From positions 55,550-119,549 of the forward strand of contig CAJXMG010000001.1 in NCBI GenBank assembly GCA_913056395.1: DNA of 64,000 bases, given 5' to 3'. The first letter of the stretch is position 1, and every line of letters starts with the position of its first letter. Both the position numbers and the translations under genes were made by a program. Source of the DNA: an uncultured bacterium. Its GTDB lineage: Bacteria; Planctomycetota; UBA8108; UBA1146. This document shows, piece after piece, positions 61,493 to 64,000 of this stretch. The notes under the pieces are model-generated. The model ran no database searches. It saw only the letters and a program-made list of their open reading frames with translations, and was not told the origin of the DNA.

Positions 61493-62469
61493 AGGTGTTG
61501 GTAGTCGGTTCAGGAACTTGGGGAACGGCTCTCGCCCATGTCGCCCAAAATGCGGGATTGGACGTGACCATCCAGTGTCGGCGACAGCAGCGGGCCGCAG
61601 AGCTGGCAAGCGGGCGTCATTCCTTCTTGCCCGATTTGTCACTGGGTGAGGGATTCAAGGTCTGCGTTGCCGGATCCGATCCCGTGCCGGCTTGCGATAT
61701 GGTCATCAGTGCGATTCCGACCCAGATGATCCGCAGTTATCTGCAGGGGCCCGGTGCGGACTTGCCCAGAGACGTCCACTGGATCTCTGCATCCAAGGGT
61801 CTGGAAAAGACCCACCAGGCGTTGCCGAGTCAGATCCTCAAGGATTGCGGTGTTGTCGATGACCCGGGAATCCTGTCGGGACCGAGCCACGCCGAGGAAG
61901 TTCTCAAAAATTTGCCCACTGCCGTCGTTTTCGCTCACCCGAATGAGGATTTCACGGTCGAGATTCAGAAGTCATTGAGAACTCCCGAGTTCAGGATCTA
62001 CAGGAGCCTCGACCGGATCGGGGTCGAGTGGGCCGGGGTGCTGAAAAATGTGATCGCTTTGGGTTGTGGTATTGCGGTGGGCCACGGATTCGGTGACAAC
62101 ACCATAGCAGCGATGGTGACTCGGGGGAGTGCCGAGATTTCGCGCATGGGTTGTCTGCTCGGCGGACAGCGCGAAACTTTTTCGGGACTCTCCGGAATCG
62201 GGGATCTCGTCGTGACTTGTTTCAGTTCTCACTCCCGTAATCGTGTTGTCGGAGAGTCGGTGGGGCAGGGACAACCTGTCGCGGATGTTCTGTCAAGGAT
62301 GGAGCAGGTTGCGGAAGGTGTTCACACCTGCAGCGCAGCAGCCGAGTTGGCACGGGAACGATCAGTGGAAATGCCCATCGTGGAAACCGTGGCCAAAGTG
62401 ATGGCCGGCGAACTTTCGGTGGAACAGGGAATCGAAGGGTTGCTCCTCAGAGTACCCGACCAGGAATGA
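61489..62469 (+). CDS. gpsA: Glycerol-3-phosphate dehydrogenase (NAD(P)+)
   Basis: GpsA reduces dihydroxyacetone phosphate to glycerol-3-phosphate, feeding PlsY. The 326 residues have VVGSGTWGTALAHVA at the start (Rossmann), ISASKGLEK, LSGPSHAEEV, GVLKNVIALGCGIAVGHGFGDNT with the catalytic Lys, and GIGDLVVTC. It overlaps plsY by 4 bases, and a PII-like gene begins 7 bases after its stop, so it may share a transcript with nitrogen genes. Confidence 0.95.
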   Translation: MKVLVVGSGTWGTALAHVAQNAGLDVTIQCRRQQRAAELASGRHSFLPDLSLGEGFKVCVAGSDPVPACDMVISAIPTQMIRSYLQGPGADLPRDVHWISASKGLEKTHQALPSQILKDCGVVDDPGILSGPSHAEEVLKNLPTAVVFAHPNEDFTVEIQKSLRTPEFRIYRSLDRIGVEWAGVLKNVIALGCGIAVGHGFGDNTIAAMVTRGSAEISRMGCLLGGQRETFSGLSGIGDLVVTCFSSHSRNRVVGESVGQGQPVADVLSRMEQVAEGVHTCSAAAELARERSVEMPIVETVAKVMAGELSVEQGIEGLLLRVPDQE

Positions 62470-62476
62470 GGACCGG

Positions 62477-62782
62477 TTGCTTTACTGGGTAGTGGCAACG
62501 CTTCCCGTCGATCTTCTGGATCTTCTCAGAGAGAAGTTTGAGGAAGTGGGAATCGTTCGCTTCACAGCAGCAGAAGTGGAAGTTCTCGGGCGGGAGACAG
62601 AGTCGGTGGACGGTGTACACGCGATGCGTGTTGAAGTTGCGGTGAACGAAGAGTTTCTTTCGCCGACGCTGGCTGTCCTTGACGAATTGTCTGCGCAAGG
62701 GAACGAAGTGAATGTACACGTCGGTTCCCTCGAAGACGCTCGCCGGATTCGAACCGGCGAATCGGGATCGGATGCGATTTAA
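62477..62782 (+). CDS. PII-like protein with shortened T-loop
   Basis: This 101-residue protein resembles GlnB/GlnK. The C-terminus [18 protein letters not shown] matches the family almost exactly, and the [10 protein letters not shown] strand corresponds to VTEVKGFGRQ. The T-loop, normally about 20 residues with the uridylylated Tyr, is reduced to about 10 residues ([10 protein letters not shown]) and has no Tyr. The usual TGxxGDGKI nucleotide-binding loop reads SAQGNEVNV and is not recognisable. It is probably a non-canonical PII-fold signalling protein. It starts at a TTG with GAGGA upstream, 7 bases after gpsA, and precedes glnA by 119 bases. Confidence 0.72.
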   Translation: MLYWVVATLPVDLLDLLREKFEEVGIVRFTAAEVEVLGRETESVDGVHAMRVEVAVNEEFLSPTLAVLDELSAQGNEVNVHVGSLEDARRIRTGESGSDAI

Positions 62783-62813
62783 GTGAGCGGGAATCGGAGA
62801 CGATTCCACTCAC
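62783..62813 (+). promoter_or_regulatory. Stem-loop with GAGA tetraloop between PII-like gene and glnA
   Basis: GTGAG and GGAATCG pair with CGATTCC and CTCAC around a GAGA loop, with a small internal mismatch. It starts right after the PII-like stop. A second, AT-rich hairpin (62814-62834, GGAA-TAAT/ATTA-TTCC) follows directly. A weak terminator, attenuator or processing site is possible. Confidence 0.5.
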
Positions 62814-62901
62814 GGAAATAATTTTGATTATTCCCCGGCACTTTGAGGTCGGGACCAAAAGTGTATCAAGGCTCAGGGGGGCCGAAGCGAAGGGAGTGGC
62901 T

Positions 62902-64000
62902 TTGACAGTCAACGAAATCCTCGAACTGATCAGAAACAAGGGCATCGAGGCGGTGGACTTCCGCTTCATGGATTTCCCGGGTCTCTGGCAACATTTTACG
63001 ATTCCGGCTGCCGGACTGGATGAGAGCACCTTCACAGATGGTCTCGGGTTTGACGGTTCGAGTATGCGTGGCTGGAAGGGGATCGCAGAGAGCGACATGC
63101 TCGTGGTTCCCGATCCGACGACTGCGTGGATTGATCCCTTCCCGAAGATGAAGACCCTTGTGCTCGTTTGCGACATCAAGGATCCAATCACTCACGAGAG
63201 CTACTCCCGTGATCCCCGGAACATCGCCCGCAAGGCGGAAGCCTACCTGCAGAATTCCGGGCTCGGCGACCAGGCTTTCTTTGGTCCTGAGGCGGAGTTC
63301 TTCATCTTTGATGACATCCGTTTTGACCAGAATGAGCACAGTGGCTTCTACTTCCTCGACAGTGTCGAGGGGCGTTGGAACACCGGTCGCGAAGAGGGAC
63401 CAAACCTCGGCTACAAGCCTCGTTACAAGGAAGGTTACTTCCCGGTTCCTCCGACCGACAAGCACAACGATCTGCGGAATGAGATGATGAAGAACCTGAT
63501 GGACTGTGGACTCGAAATTGAGTGCCAGCACCATGAGGTGGCCACTGCCGGTCAGGCAGAGATCGACATCAAGTTCAACACTCTGTTGAAGGCTGCCGAC
63601 GATCTGATGGCGTACAAGTACATCGTCAAGAACACCGCCCACCAGAATGGCAAGACGGTCACCTTCATGCCGAAGCCGGTATGGAATGACAACGGCAGTG
63701 GCATGCACATGCACCTGTCCATCTGGAAGAATGGCGCCAACCAGTTTGCCGGTGATGGATATGCCGGGATGAGCGAGATGGCACTTCACGCCATCGGAGG
63801 AATCCTCCAGCACGCTCCTGCGCTGGTTGCCCTGACAAATCCGACGACCAACTCCTACAAGCGTCTGGTCCCCGGTTTCGAGGCACCGACTCGCCTGGCC
63901 TACTCTTCCCGTAACCGTTCTGCAGCGGTCCGGATTCCGGTGGGGGCCTCCAATCCGAAGGCCCGCCGCTTCGAGTTCCGCTGTCCTGATCCGTCCTGCA
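62902..64000 (+). CDS. glnA: Glutamine synthetase type I, 3' end beyond window
   Basis: GlnA makes glutamine from glutamate, ammonia and ATP. The frame runs from a TTG at 62902 (AAGGGAG 5 bases upstream; an in-frame GTG two codons earlier is possible) to the window end, 366 residues, with no stop. Markers: [57 protein letters not shown], and [22 protein letters not shown]. The adenylylation-site region is beyond the end. The PII-like gene just upstream suggests joint nitrogen control. Confidence 0.96.
   Translation, partial: MTVNEILELIRNKGIEAVDFRFMDFPGLWQHFTIPAAGLDESTFTDGLGFDGSSMRGWKGIAESDMLVVPDPTTAWIDPFPKMKTLVLVCDIKDPITHESYSRDPRNIARKAEAYLQNSGLGDQAFFGPEAEFFIFDDIRFDQNEHSGFYFLDSVEGRWNTGREEGPNLGYKPRYKEGYFPVPPTDKHNDLRNEMMKNLMDCGLEIECQHHEVATAGQAEIDIKFNTLLKAADDLMAYKYIVKNTAHQNGKTVTFMPKPVWNDNGSGMHMHLSIWKNGANQFAGDGYAGMSEMALHAIGGILQHAPALVALTNPTTNSYKRLVPGFEAPTRLAYSSRNRSAAVRIPVGASNPKARRFEFRCPDPSC

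Noticed and set aside
62740..62765. GGATTCGAACCGGC, which looks like a tRNA T-arm
   Set aside because: It encodes the conserved RRIRTGE segment of the PII-like protein in frame; no acceptor or anticodon arms are around it.
62814..62901. Glutamine riboswitch before glnA
   Set aside because: The two hairpins do not show the conserved glnA-motif core as I remember it; kept only as unexplained structure.
1..64000. CRISPR array, rRNA, tRNA or prophage
   Set aside because: No spaced repeats of suitable length, no conserved rRNA or tRNA segments and no phage-type gene order seen on reading; a dedicated search could still find a single tRNA.

Overview
The window looks like a chromosomal stretch of a Gram-negative, pilus-bearing, heterotrophic bacterium with moderately high GC. 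My best guess is a Planctomycetota lineage of the marine or metagenomic type. The signs are lipid A and heptose genes (lpxK, an LpxL-type acyltransferase, hldE, two GT9 glycosyltransferases), Lnt, sigma-54, two PilT-family ATPases, a secreted protein with a C-terminal dockerin-like tail of a style common in planctomycetes, and many GTG and TTG starts. The placement is inference. No rRNA, tRNA, CRISPR array or complete mobile element was found. Genes are dense and many neighbours overlap by 4 bases (ATGA, GTGA or TTGA).

Layout. 1-5.1 kb: the 3' part of citrate synthase; a minus-strand run of two lipoproteins (one a predicted zinc peptidase) followed by moaD and moaE; then a DASS anion transporter. 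5.1-10.3 kb: a minus-strand run of a NYN-domain protein, queA and a J-domain protein; an AT-rich gap; a tandem-HTH protein; moaA and a small membrane-anchored protein. 10.3-15.2 kb: an ABC export system (a divergent permease, an ATPase, a permease with a large extracytoplasmic loop, and a conserved unknown). 15.2-21.4 kb: adenosine deaminase, an aconitase whose swivel domain is N-terminal, an unknown, a DUF72 protein and pyruvate kinase. 21.4-29.4 kb: the dockerin-like secreted protein, tdh-kbl (threonine to glycine), hisS, an alpha/beta hydrolase, an E1-alpha-like TPP enzyme without a beta subunit beside it, and an A-type Fe-S carrier.

29.5-43.2 kb is an envelope block: the LpxL-type acyltransferase, a secreted TPR-like protein, a DUF374 acyltransferase, a GT9 enzyme, a pair of apparently catalytically dead proteins (FGGY-kinase-like and ADP-ribosylglycohydrolase-like), a small GspE-N-like protein, lpxK, a deoxyhypusine-synthase-like gene, hldE, two pilT-like genes and a second GT9. 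43.2-51 kb: mrp, a thioredoxin-fold protein without CxxC, an inositol-phosphate synthase, rpsU, lnt and rpoN. 51-57.5 kb: a five-gene Gld-like ABC operon. 57.5-64 kb: a small exported protein, a coiled-coil protein with a structured leader, a ThiF/MoeB E1-like enzyme, plsY, gpsA, a short PII-like protein, and the 5' part of glnA running off the edge.

Common themes are central carbon and amino-acid metabolism, molybdopterin synthesis (moaA, moaD, moaE and possibly moeB), and outer-membrane and phospholipid assembly. The most unusual items are the kinase/ADP-ribosylglycohydrolase pseudoenzyme pair, the loop-shortened PII-like protein before glnA, the DHS-like gene translationally coupled to lpxK and hldE, and the repeat-rich region before rpoN.
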